The translations under genes were made by a program, and so were the position numbers. This document shows, piece after piece, positions 1 through 6,428 of a DNA stretch of 11,022 nucleotides. Within the stretch, counting starts at the first letter, position 1; every line of letters starts with the position of its first letter. Under the pieces are notes generated by a model. It was not told the origin of the DNA and did not search any database. It saw only the letters and a program-made list of their open reading frames with translations. The stretch is from Candidatus Thorarchaeota archaeon (GTDB lineage: Archaea > Asgardarchaeota > Thorarchaeia > Thorarchaeales > Thorarchaeaceae). Location: the NCBI GenBank assembly GCA_016839345.1, contig JAEOUL010000004.1:1-11022 (forward strand), read 5' to 3'.

Positions 1-221
1 GAAATACGTAGCTCGTTGTACACTCGGTCCCATAATTTCTTTCAATAAAACCGCGTAGAAATGAACATCTTAATCCGAACACCTGCTGCACAGAACAGGG
101 AGAGAAGGTCCGATGAAGTCGTCATGGACGCTGCTCTGTTTAGGTCTTCTTCTATGTCGCGTCATACTTATCCAACCATTTCCCGCCCAATTCGGAGTAC
201 TGCTAATTTTCGACTCCTAGA

Positions 222-929
222 TTATTTAGACCCGCGTCGGAAGACGACTATGACAACAATGGCATAGATTCCTGTTAGAACAAGAGGTATCAAGACAAGA
301 GGGCTGGTGAGTGGGTTTGGTGCTGGGTGAGGATAGAATATAGTGCTGTTTGACGCCAAAGCTATGCTCTCAAAGGTGGACCTAGCAGCTGGCGAGGAGT
401 AGTTGTAGGCACACACATCGGAACCAAAACTGCCAACCATGTAGTGCAGATGCGGATAGTTCTCACTGAACAGGAGTGTGGCAAGAGCATCTCCGGGTTC
501 CACTCGCTGTCCAACTTCAGCGTCTATCATGGTGCTTTGTAGTGAGTTGTTTGTTTCATCTAGAAATCCTGGTTCTATGACAAGTTGGACCACCCATGCC
601 CAGTTCACTGCTATGCTAATCTCAAACAACATGTTCCCTGCATATGGGTTGATGTGTTCGCTGAAACCCGTAACAGTCCCTGTAACTGGTGAAACTATCG
701 TGACATTGTCTGAAATCACGAGATCAATCCCGCTGTGAAACACTCCTGGCTCTCCCCAGTCTGGAGTGTAGTACGCCGAGAGTCGTTCAATTCGGTCGGT
801 TTCAGAAATTGGAAACTCGAGTGTGGGATCATCGAAACCGGGGGCTATCCCTAGGAATAGTGTATAACCAACAACAACCAGAATGACGATGATCGGTAAT
901 GCTAACAATGCCTTTCGTTTCTTGTTCAT
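222..929 (-). CDS. Membrane-anchored M23/LytM-like metallopeptidase-fold protein
   Basis: The 235-residue product starts at an ATG and has a hydrophobic N-terminal segment (about residues 8-28) after a Lys/Arg-rich start. A second membrane segment lies near the C-terminus (about 209-230) and is followed by a short basic tail. Between them is an extracytoplasmic domain with both zinc motifs of the M23/LytM family: H65-x3-D69 in 'HSGID' and H160-x-H162 in 'PHLHY'. The 'PVTGTV' turn near 81 and the 'VEPGDALA' turn near 143 match the lipoyl-like barrel of that fold. In bacteria these enzymes cut peptidoglycan cross-bridges. Archaea lack murein, so here the target, or even whether it acts as a peptidase, is unknown. 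The four metal ligands are present, so activity is plausible. It is transcribed divergently from the 1045-1932 gene. The fold assignment is fairly secure; the substrate is not known. Confidence 0.75.
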   Translation of the reverse strand: MNKKRKALLALPIIVILVVVGYTLFLGIAPGFDDPTLEFPISETDRIERLSAYYTPDWGEPGVFHSGIDLVISDNVTIVSPVTGTVTGFSEHINPYAGNMLFEISIAVNWAWVVQLVIEPGFLDETNNSLQSTMIDAEVGQRVEPGDALATLLFSENYPHLHYMVGSFGSDVCAYNYSSPAARSTFESIALASNSTIFYPHPAPNPLTSPLVLIPLVLTGIYAIVVIVVFRRGSK

Positions 930-1044
930 GTCTGACTCAGTTAGTATTGTCTGGAAATTTGAGATAAGCCTTGTTCGAGTCTATGATTCAGACGAACGCT
1001 ATCTTGTTGGTTTGACCCATACACAGAAGTACTCAGTAGGGCAG

Positions 1045-1932
1045 ATGGGATTTGTCCCAAATCAAACATGTTTGAGATGTCGTGTGTTGGAGATAGAAGA
1101 GGCAGTTTCCAGAGCAGAAGAGATTATTCGCAGGGGATACTCCATTAAAGAGAATTGGAAAGAGCTGGAGAAACTCATGATTGTCTTCATGAGCCCTGGA
1201 CAGCACCCGCAGTCGAAACCTACACAGGAACAATATATGCGAGTTTATCAGATGGCAATAGATCTCTATAAGCAGGGATTTGCAGAACCCTATCCAAACT
1301 TACCAAATGATGCATTTTTCCCGGGTGTAATGCTGAAGGCAGGATTTAATCCCAGAGGGATATTCGACAATAAATATTCTCGGCATATTGGAAGTGAGAA
1401 TCGAGCTTTGCTGATCTCTTCACACATGATAGCGTCCTTTGTTGAGAATGTCGCCAATGAACCTGTAGAGTTTTTGGAGATTCTATATCAAGCAGAGTTT
1501 GGAGAGCGTTTTAATCGGCTTCGATTGGGATTTCTTGCGGTGACTCCAAGTCGGCTTTTCATAGTGGGAGTAAACCGCCTCCCGGGCAAAGACAGGGAGA
1601 GATACTATCTTCTCTATCCTGACCTTGAGGACAAAACCTACTATGGGAGCCTTGACTACATCTATCTTGACAAGATTAAGAACGTCCGCCTGAAATATGG
1701 GATTTTCAAGCAAGAAGTTGTGATTCACCTCCAAGACATCGACTATGCCAAGGTGCGGACCAGGCGGATTATTGGCCCTCTTTTCTATAGATCAGGCATT
1801 GGTGAGAAGGAGAAAAGGCGTACAGGTTCTTTCAAATTGTATATTTGTTTCTTAAAAATACCTGAACAAAGCAAAGCAAAACACAAGGAGCGATACATGC
1901 AGTTCGTTCATAAATTACAGAACCGTTATTGA
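1045..1932 (+). CDS. Uncharacterised protein with a probable PH/GRAM-like C-terminal domain
   Basis: I do not recognise this gene as a named family. From the ATG at 1045 it encodes 295 residues, soluble, with no signal peptide or membrane segment. The N-terminus has a lone C9-x2-C12 pair. Residues about 15-155 are mostly helical in character. From about 160 the pattern 'FLAVTPSRLFIVG' (163-175), then 'YIYLDKIKNVRLKYGIFKQEVVIHL' spread over 205-229, and a final amphipathic helix (about 280-293) resembles the seven-strand-plus-helix layout of bacterial PH/GRAM-like domains. These often bind membranes or act as regulatory modules. The frame is open further upstream to an ATG at 928, but that would overlap the start of the divergent M23-like gene and consume the whole promoter gap, so 1045 is preferred. 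The coding frame is certain; the domain call is inference. Confidence 0.6.
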   Translation: MGFVPNQTCLRCRVLEIEEAVSRAEEIIRRGYSIKENWKELEKLMIVFMSPGQHPQSKPTQEQYMRVYQMAIDLYKQGFAEPYPNLPNDAFFPGVMLKAGFNPRGIFDNKYSRHIGSENRALLISSHMIASFVENVANEPVEFLEILYQAEFGERFNRLRLGFLAVTPSRLFIVGVNRLPGKDRERYYLLYPDLEDKTYYGSLDYIYLDKIKNVRLKYGIFKQEVVIHLQDIDYAKVRTRRIIGPLFYRSGIGEKEKRRTGSFKLYICFLKIPEQSKAKHKERYMQFVHKLQNRY

Positions 1933-1958
1933 GGTCACATGTCTTGAAGTCACCATAT

Positions 1959-1980
1959 TAGAGTAATTGCGATTACTCTA
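1959..1980. terminator. Hairpin between convergent genes, possible bidirectional terminator
   Basis: TAGAGTAAT at 1959-1967 and ATTACTCTA at 1972-1980 form a perfect 9-bp inverted repeat with a 4-nt loop. It lies 26 nt beyond the stop of the 1045-1932 gene. On the other strand it spans the stop codon (1973-1975) of the -1 frame extension of the SagB-type gene. Its place between two converging transcription units suggests transcript end formation or 3'-end protection. Archaeal termination depends mainly on T-rich tracts, so the terminator label is an inference; the inverted repeat itself is seen directly. Confidence 0.5.
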
Positions 1981-2266
1981 CATATTCCAACTCAATCTCT
2001 TCGTCTTCAGCATTCAGTGCAACTACTTTTTCAGGTTTCCCATCTTCTGTGAATTCAAACCTGATAGCTCTCACACTGGAATCTCCAATGAATTCCAGCT
2101 CATTGTAGGGCTCAAGTATTTCTTCGAAGTCCCCTATCTTGATAACGAGTTTGCCATCCTTGACTATGAACTCGACAAGATTCTTCCGTTTGTATTTCCC
2201 TTCCAGTCTTTTCAGACTCTCTGGAGTTACTTCTCGCTTAGCGTACTTGAAGAACTCTGTTAACAG
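1973..2266 (-). CDS. C-terminal extension of the SagB-type gene in the -1 frame (97 codons, no own start)
   Basis: Directly after the slippery A-run, the -1 frame relative to the SagB-type gene stays open for 97 codons to TAA at 1973-1975. The translation has coding character: 'LTEFFKYAKREVTPESLKRLEGKY', residues about 2-25, then alternating beta-strand patterns such as 'VEFIVKDGKLVIKI' and 'AIRFEFTEDGKPEKVVAL', ending in a Glu-rich tail. It contains no Met. No ATG or early GTG/TTG start lies in this frame between the preceding in-frame TGA (inside the SagB-type gene) and the beta domain, so it cannot easily be an independent gene. The strand pattern recalls the small beta domain at the C-terminus of some serine beta-lactamase-like hydrolases (DUF3471 type), but that is tentative. 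It is reached either by frameshifting, or because the true sequence has a different A-run length, or it is a relic left by an indel. Confidence 0.6.
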   Translation of the reverse strand: MLTEFFKYAKREVTPESLKRLEGKYKRKNLVEFIVKDGKLVIKIGDFEEILEPYNELEFIGDSSVRAIRFEFTEDGKPEKVVALNAEDEEIELEYVE

Positions 2267-2272
2267 TTTTTT
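2224..2272 (-). promoter_or_regulatory. Candidate -1 recoding site: slippery heptamer, 8-nt spacer, stem-loop
   Basis: On the minus strand a run of nine A (2275-2267) followed by C gives A AAA AAC (2272-2266) in the zero-frame register of the SagB-type gene, the classical X XXY YYZ slip site. The zero frame then reads TGT TAA and stops at 2260. After an 8-nt spacer (2265-2258) a stem-loop can form. GAGTT (2257-2253) pairs with AACTC (2228-2224) and CTTC (2252-2249) with GAAG (2233-2230), with one bulged T. A small inner CGC/GCG stem (2243-2241 with 2237-2235) sits in the loop. Spacing and order match known -1 frameshift signals, and an A-rich slip site is known in the Saccharolobus alpha-fucosidase gene. 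Folding was done by eye; a sequencing or assembly error in the A-run is the main alternative. Confidence 0.45.
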
Positions 2273-3021
2273 TTTGGATACCTTCCAACGGGGGCTACCA
2301 ACACGACAAACTCCTCATCCGTGTTTAGACCTAACAGCGCATCCAACTTGTTCTGCTCATAGTACCCGATAGCGACGGTTCCCAGATTGACAGCTTCACA
2401 CGCCAAATACAGACTTTGATTCACAATCCCTAGATCTACAGCGATGAATTTGTGAGCAAGGATTGTATAGCGCCACTCACTCCGATATGGAACAGCAGTC
2501 CAACAGAAGATGACTGGAGCTGTTCCCACAAACTTTTGGTCGTATGAGAGTTCGCCCATTTTCTCAACAGCATTCTCAATCTTCTTGATGAACATCAATT
2601 GATGACTGAAGGAGATGTATCGATAGAGCCCTGGCTCAAGTCCTTTGACATCATTGATGACGAGATACGTTTCAAACGGACTCTTTGCACCAGCAGAGGC
2701 AACTGTACGCTTGATTCCACGACCTGACTTGAGTAACTCCTTCACTCCTTGGGTGCACCAGAGAAGAAAGGACAGTTCCTCTAAGGTGAGAGGGTCCGAG
2801 GTGTATTTTCTTCTACTTTCTCTACTGTTGACAAGGTCAAGGAAAGGAGCTTTACCAATAGTAAATTCATCGGGAGGACTCAGATCGATGAGAGGAGCAT
2901 CCTCCGGAAACGGTTGTTGAAAAAGAGGAAACGAGAGTTTCTTCTTCTCATCAGATTCTGGAACGTATTCATCGTATTCCTCAGAATCAAAGAATTTCAG
3001 GAAACTTCTTCCCTCTTTCAT
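2260..3021 (-). CDS. SagB/ThcOx-type FMN nitroreductase-family oxidoreductase
   Basis: The zero-frame product is 253 residues from the ATG at 3021. A GTG at 3060 would add 13 residues, but the family commonly begins with 'MKEGRxFL', as here. Family hallmarks in order: 'LIDL' (44-47), the flavin-phosphate contact region 'NSRESRRKY' (65-73), 'LSFLLWCTQGV' (83-93), 'SAGAKSPFETYLV' (109-121), 'GLEPGLYRY' (127-135) and the C-terminal 'GTVAIGYYE' (214-222). SagB enzymes use FMN to oxidise azolines to azoles in peptide natural products. Many stand-alone archaeal and bacterial homologues have unknown substrates. No YcaO cyclodehydratase or precursor peptide is nearby, so a RiPP role is unsupported. 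The zero frame ends two codons after a slippery A-run; with the -1 extension the product would be about 349 residues. It diverges from the protease gene at 3172. Confidence 0.8.
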   Translation of the reverse strand: MKEGRSFLKFFDSEEYDEYVPESDEKKKLSFPLFQQPFPEDAPLIDLSPPDEFTIGKAPFLDLVNSRESRRKYTSDPLTLEELSFLLWCTQGVKELLKSGRGIKRTVASAGAKSPFETYLVINDVKGLEPGLYRYISFSHQLMFIKKIENAVEKMGELSYDQKFVGTAPVIFCWTAVPYRSEWRYTILAHKFIAVDLGIVNQSLYLACEAVNLGTVAIGYYEQNKLDALLGLNTDEEFVVLVAPVGRYPKKNC

Positions 3022-3171
3022 AAATGAGAATTTTCTGGTGTCATAGATTAATGTATTCACCTAAGCAAATTGGAAACAACCACAATCAATAGTTCTAGCG
3101 TAGAAATGAAACTCTAAATTCAAACAAAATCTCATGAATGTAGTGAAAGAAGACCTGAGCGTGTAAGTACA

Positions 3172-4626
3172 ATGAAGAAATCTTGGACTCTGTTATGTCT
3201 TGGTATCATCTCACTCAGTCTTGTACTTGCACAACCACTTGCCTTTTCCACAATCGGTGTCATGAACACTTCAGTTCAAACCCCGACAGCATCACTACAG
3301 AAGATGACTGAACAAGAAACAGGTGACAGCAGGTCATTCTGGGCACTGGATTTCAATACTATGGAGTGCTATATTGTAGACGCGCATCTGCTTGCAATCG
3401 GGGATCACTGCTACATCTACTTTGATGACCTGGCAATCTCAATCATTGGAGAAACAGAAGCGAATACGAGGGCTGAAACCTACAGGAACGAATTTGATAC
3501 TAACATCTACCACAGAGTGACTGACTTGGCAGGAAACCCAGACGGCACACTAGGTGATGTCGACGGGGACCCGAAGGTCTACATTTTGGTCGTCGAACAT
3601 TTCCAGAGCTACTACAGGCAGTCAAATGAGGTCGAGGGAGAATACTCGAACATGTGCGAGATGATCTACATCTGCTATCGCACGAACAACCCCGTGAACA
3701 CGATAACACATGAGTTCCACCATCTGGTCTGGTTCAACTACGAGTTTGACGAAATCCACTTTGTCCTTGAGGGGGCAGCAGAGTATGCAACCTACTACTC
3801 AGGTTATCTTCCAGCCAGTAACTGGACAGTCAGGGTGCAGGCCTTCCTCGAGGACATTGATGACTCATTCATCTACTTCGAGATAGAACCTCAGGACTAT
3901 GGTGCCTGCTACCTCTTTGCCTTCTACCTCGCAGAACAGTATGGAGTGCAGTTCTTGCGGGATCTTGTGCAACATGCAGATGACGGAGCCTTTGGACTGG
4001 AGACTGCTCTTGCCGATGCGGGATACAACACCTCATTCAATGAGCTGTATCTCGACTGGATGACCACTCTGACCATCGATGAACCGGATTTCGCAAACGA
4101 CCGCTACTGCTATCGAAACATGAACGTTACAATTCAGGACTACACCACCATCGAGACCTTCCCCTACCAGGATGACAGTGTTCCCCTGTACTGCTATGGT
4201 TCCAAGGTCTACAAACTCGTATCTCCACCTGATAACTTCACAGTGGAGATGAGCCAACCCGCTAGTGGCGTGGCCGGTCTCTCAGTCGCTTACAGGGACA
4301 TGCACGGTTGGCATGTTCAGCAGACGCAGGAGGAAGGAAGAGCGATTATGAATGTTACAGGTGACTCGATAGATACAGCATATGTGATTGCTTGTCATCT
4401 ATATGTTGAGGCTCCCGGAGGCGAAAATGACTTTGGTGCTGGTCCTCGGGAAACAGTCCAAGTGTTGATTCATGAAACGGATGAAACAACAAGATCGCCT
4501 ACACCGACACCCACACCAATCAACGATAACACAATACTATTCATCATTGCAGGGTCATTACCTGTCACTTCTACCATCGTAGTGTTGGTTCTCATGCTCC
4601 AAAAAAGAAGGAAAGAGAGCGAGTAA
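3172..4626 (+). CDS. Secreted, membrane-tethered HExxH metalloprotease (M30-like)
   Basis: The 484-residue product has a signal peptide (about 1-22: Lys-Lys, hydrophobic core, 'LAQPLA'). Its catalytic region contains H180-E-F-H-H184, and E200 in 'EGAAEYA' is the probable third zinc ligand, the gluzincin arrangement. Upstream, D129-x-D131-G-D133 resembles a calcium-binding loop, and 'VYILVVEHF' (136-144) is typical of M30/hyicolysin-like and related archaeal surface proteases. A beta-rich region (about 310-435) follows, then a Ser/Thr/Pro stalk (about 438-450), a membrane segment (about 454-476) and a basic tail. The enzyme should therefore sit outside the cell, anchored by its C-terminus, probably degrading external proteins. 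Several Asn-x-Ser/Thr sites fit archaeal N-glycosylation. The 3061-3171 gap holds its promoter; no clear Shine-Dalgarno precedes the ATG. Confidence 0.75.
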   Translation: MKKSWTLLCLGIISLSLVLAQPLAFSTIGVMNTSVQTPTASLQKMTEQETGDSRSFWALDFNTMECYIVDAHLLAIGDHCYIYFDDLAISIIGETEANTRAETYRNEFDTNIYHRVTDLAGNPDGTLGDVDGDPKVYILVVEHFQSYYRQSNEVEGEYSNMCEMIYICYRTNNPVNTITHEFHHLVWFNYEFDEIHFVLEGAAEYATYYSGYLPASNWTVRVQAFLEDIDDSFIYFEIEPQDYGACYLFAFYLAEQYGVQFLRDLVQHADDGAFGLETALADAGYNTSFNELYLDWMTTLTIDEPDFANDRYCYRNMNVTIQDYTTIETFPYQDDSVPLYCYGSKVYKLVSPPDNFTVEMSQPASGVAGLSVAYRDMHGWHVQQTQEEGRAIMNVTGDSIDTAYVIACHLYVEAPGGENDFGAGPRETVQVLIHETDETTRSPTPTPTPINDNTILFIIAGSLPVTSTIVVLVLMLQKRRKESE

Positions 4627-4714
4627 CCGTATTATCTATGCTCGTATCTCTGATTGTGATTTTTAAGCTACATTTTATTACTCCATAGACTCTTCTGAGA
4701 TTTGGTCAGCAGGC

Positions 4715-5509
4715 ATGAACGATGAGAAGCTCGTAATCACAGCAACCACTGCAAACTCGTGGATTTTTCCTCAAGTGAAGAACTGGGCCCTTTCCACAGA
4801 GGCATTGATTGAGGATGTGATTCAGTGTGCTGAGGCCGGTGCAGCAATTGCTCATGTTCATCTTCCGCTAGGAGAAGAATCGGAAACTGTAGAACGGATT
4901 CGCGAGCGAAGTGACGTCATCATCCAAGCTGGAATGTCAAGTTATCCCATTGAAGAACGAAACGCCATGTTCGATGCTCGTCCTGACATGCTCAGCATCA
5001 TTCTCAATCACCATGATGAGCATTTCACTGACTTGGTGGTCAACCAGCTTCATCCCATTGAAGAGCTTGAGGAATACTGTGTCAATTGCCGCAAGACCAA
5101 GATTGCGCCTGAATGGGAGGTGTGGCATACTGGGTCATACTGGAACCTTAATCATCTGATTACAAAGGGGCTTATTGACCCGCCCCACATACTGACACTC
5201 TTCTTTGGCTGGCCCGGTGGGACATGGTCTCCACCCACGATTGATGAATATCTACACCGTGTCAAATACATGCCCAAGAACTGCATTTACTCGGTCAGTG
5301 TTATGGGTCCCGAACAGTCAGCCATCGCGAAAGTTTCGGTCGAGCACGGTGGTAATGTCAGAGTGGGGACTGAGGACTACCCTTTCATCAGACCTGGCGT
5401 ACCTGCAAAGAACAATGCTGAGATAGTTTCACAGATGGTAGGTCTTGCAAAACAAGTTGGGCGTGAGGTTGCAGATCCCTCCGAAGCAAGAAGAATCTTG
5501 GGACTGTGA
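4715..5509 (+). CDS. BKACE-family (DUF849) beta-keto acid cleavage enzyme
   Basis: The 264-residue protein has the TIM-barrel BKACE signature. It starts with 'KLVITATTAN' and has the zinc pair H47-V-H49 in 'AGAAIAHVHL'. It also has a phosphate/carboxylate-loop-like 'AGMSSYP' (72-78) and 'GGNVRVGTEDYP' (212-223). In that last motif R216, E220 and D221 correspond to the catalytic Arg, zinc Glu and Asp of the characterised 3-keto-5-aminohexanoate cleavage enzyme. These enzymes condense a beta-keto acid with acetyl-CoA to give acetoacetate and a new acyl-CoA. The family's substrates vary (aminohexanoate, dehydrocarnitine, beta-keto adipate and others), and this substrate cannot be read from sequence. 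It is at the short end of the family, with a shortened loop after HxH. A T-rich stretch near 4660-4678 may be its promoter. It converges on the SDR operon. Confidence 0.85.
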   Translation: MNDEKLVITATTANSWIFPQVKNWALSTEALIEDVIQCAEAGAAIAHVHLPLGEESETVERIRERSDVIIQAGMSSYPIEERNAMFDARPDMLSIILNHHDEHFTDLVVNQLHPIEELEEYCVNCRKTKIAPEWEVWHTGSYWNLNHLITKGLIDPPHILTLFFGWPGGTWSPPTIDEYLHRVKYMPKNCIYSVSVMGPEQSAIAKVSVEHGGNVRVGTEDYPFIRPGVPAKNNAEIVSQMVGLAKQVGREVADPSEARRILGL

Positions 5510-5638
5510 AGCGGACTCTTCGAGGGTCAAGATAAAGAAACGGAAAGGAAAAGCCGCCCAGAGGGTATTCTCTACCTTGCTCTTGCAGAGTTTGCCACTG
5601 GTATCAGCCTTCCTATGGATGGAGCTATGACCGTCTGA
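5510..5638 (+). pseudogene. Eroded C-terminus of a short-chain dehydrogenase gene
   Basis: Between the BKACE stop and the convergent SDR gene, a plus-strand frame ending in TGA at 5636-5638 reads 'RPEGILYLALAEFATGIS' (from 5555) and then 'LPMDGAMTV'. This is the SDR C-terminal pattern (PE..A..ILYLAS......TG....DGG), with short in-frame deletions (the residues after 'PE' and two before 'TG') and DGG changed to DGA. The same hexamer, 'GILYLA', occurs in the intact SDR on the other strand. The 15 codons before 5555 are Lys/Arg/Glu-rich and not recognisable. No Rossmann part remains, so this is a relic of a former SDR gene beside the BKACE gene, not a working enzyme. The match is by eye over 27 residues. 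Confidence 0.5.
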
Positions 5639-5646
5639 GGTCTACA

Positions 5647-6423
5647 TCAGCGTGCAGTCCAGCCGCCATCAATCCGAAGGTCTGAGCCAGTCACATATGA
5701 TGACTCATCACTGGCCAGATACAGAATTCCAGTCGCCACCTCATCAGGAGTAGCCCAACGTTTGAGTACGCCTTCTTCCTCGAACTCCTTCTTAACAACC
5801 TCATAGTCAACGCCTCTCTCCCTGGCTTGCTTTGTGACATCGCTCACCAGCATTGGTGTGTCTGTAGCTCCGGGCGAAACACTGTTCACTCTGACACCAT
5901 ATGGTGCAAGATCAAGGGCAAGGGCACGAGTGAATCCCAAGATACCCGCCTTGGTAGAACAATAGTTGGCATGATTGACCTGTCCTATGTGGGCTGCAAC
6001 AGAAGCAAGTGTGATTACTGACCCAAATCCCTGCTTCTTCAGATATGGGATTGCATATTTACAGCTATAGTGTGTGCCTTTCAGATTGACATCAATCAGA
6101 AGGTCATAGTCCTCATCCGGGAAGTCTTCAACTGGACCGACCCTGACCACACCAGCGTTCACTACAAGTACATCGATTCGTCCATACTTTTCGTAGGTGT
6201 GGTCTATCATTTTCTTCACCTGGGCTGAGTCCGTCACATCGACTCGCATGATTTCAGCTTGATCTTTACCCTTCTCCATCAGGTCGAGAGTTTCTCGCAG
6301 TCCCTTCTCATCTATGTCTGACAGGACCTGAGTTGCTCCCTCCTTTCCAAAGAGAACGGCTGTAGCTCGACCAATGCCTGAAGCGGCACCAGTCAGAATG
6401 ACAACTTTATCCTTTACTCTCAT
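5647..6423 (-). CDS. Short-chain dehydrogenase/reductase (SDR, NAD-type)
   Basis: This is a classical SDR of 258 residues from the ATG at 6423. An upstream TTG at 6432 would add three residues and overlap the preceding stop by 4 nt. In the 261-residue numbering from that TTG the motifs are TGAASGIG (14-21) for dinucleotide binding and D39 at the end of strand 2, favouring NAD over NADP. NAG follows at 92-94, and the catalytic set is N116, S144, Y157 and K161. Next come 'PGATDTPM' (187-194) and the C-terminal 'GILYLASDESSYVTG' with IDGG. All catalytic residues are present, so it should oxidise or reduce a hydroxyl/keto group; the substrate is unknown. It is the last gene of the SCP2-M24-SDR operon, 5 nt after the M24 stop. 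It converges tail-to-tail on an SDR relic only 8 nt away. Confidence 0.9.
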   Translation of the reverse strand: MRVKDKVVILTGAASGIGRATAVLFGKEGATQVLSDIDEKGLRETLDLMEKGKDQAEIMRVDVTDSAQVKKMIDHTYEKYGRIDVLVVNAGVVRVGPVEDFPDEDYDLLIDVNLKGTHYSCKYAIPYLKKQGFGSVITLASVAAHIGQVNHANYCSTKAGILGFTRALALDLAPYGVRVNSVSPGATDTPMLVSDVTKQARERGVDYEVVKKEFEEEGVLKRWATPDEVATGILYLASDESSYVTGSDLRIDGGWTAR

Positions 6424-6428
6424 CTCTT

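Noticed and set aside
1..33. Possible minus-strand gene start (ATG at 33) running off the left edge
   Set aside because: Only 11 codons are visible and no clear promoter or ribosome site precedes them, so it cannot be told from chance.
61..267. A 68-codon plus-strand ORF at the left edge
   Set aside because: The composition is not protein-like, it matches no family I recognise, it overlaps the 3' end of the M23-like gene on the other strand, and no ribosome site is seen. Positions 1-221 otherwise show nothing I can support.
2257..2266. 10-nt palindrome CTGTTAACAG overlapping the SagB-type stop codon
   Set aside because: It can form only a 3-bp stem as RNA and is not needed to explain the recoding signal; as DNA it is a common-sized palindrome.
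2260..3021. A thiazole/oxazole-modified peptide gene cluster around the SagB-type gene
   Set aside because: No YcaO cyclodehydratase, SagC-like partner, precursor peptide or export gene is present in the window.
53..3110. Exact 13-nt repeat gcgtagaaatgaa at 53-65 and 3098-3110
   Set aside because: One or two such matches are expected by chance in a window of this size, and the flanks do not match.
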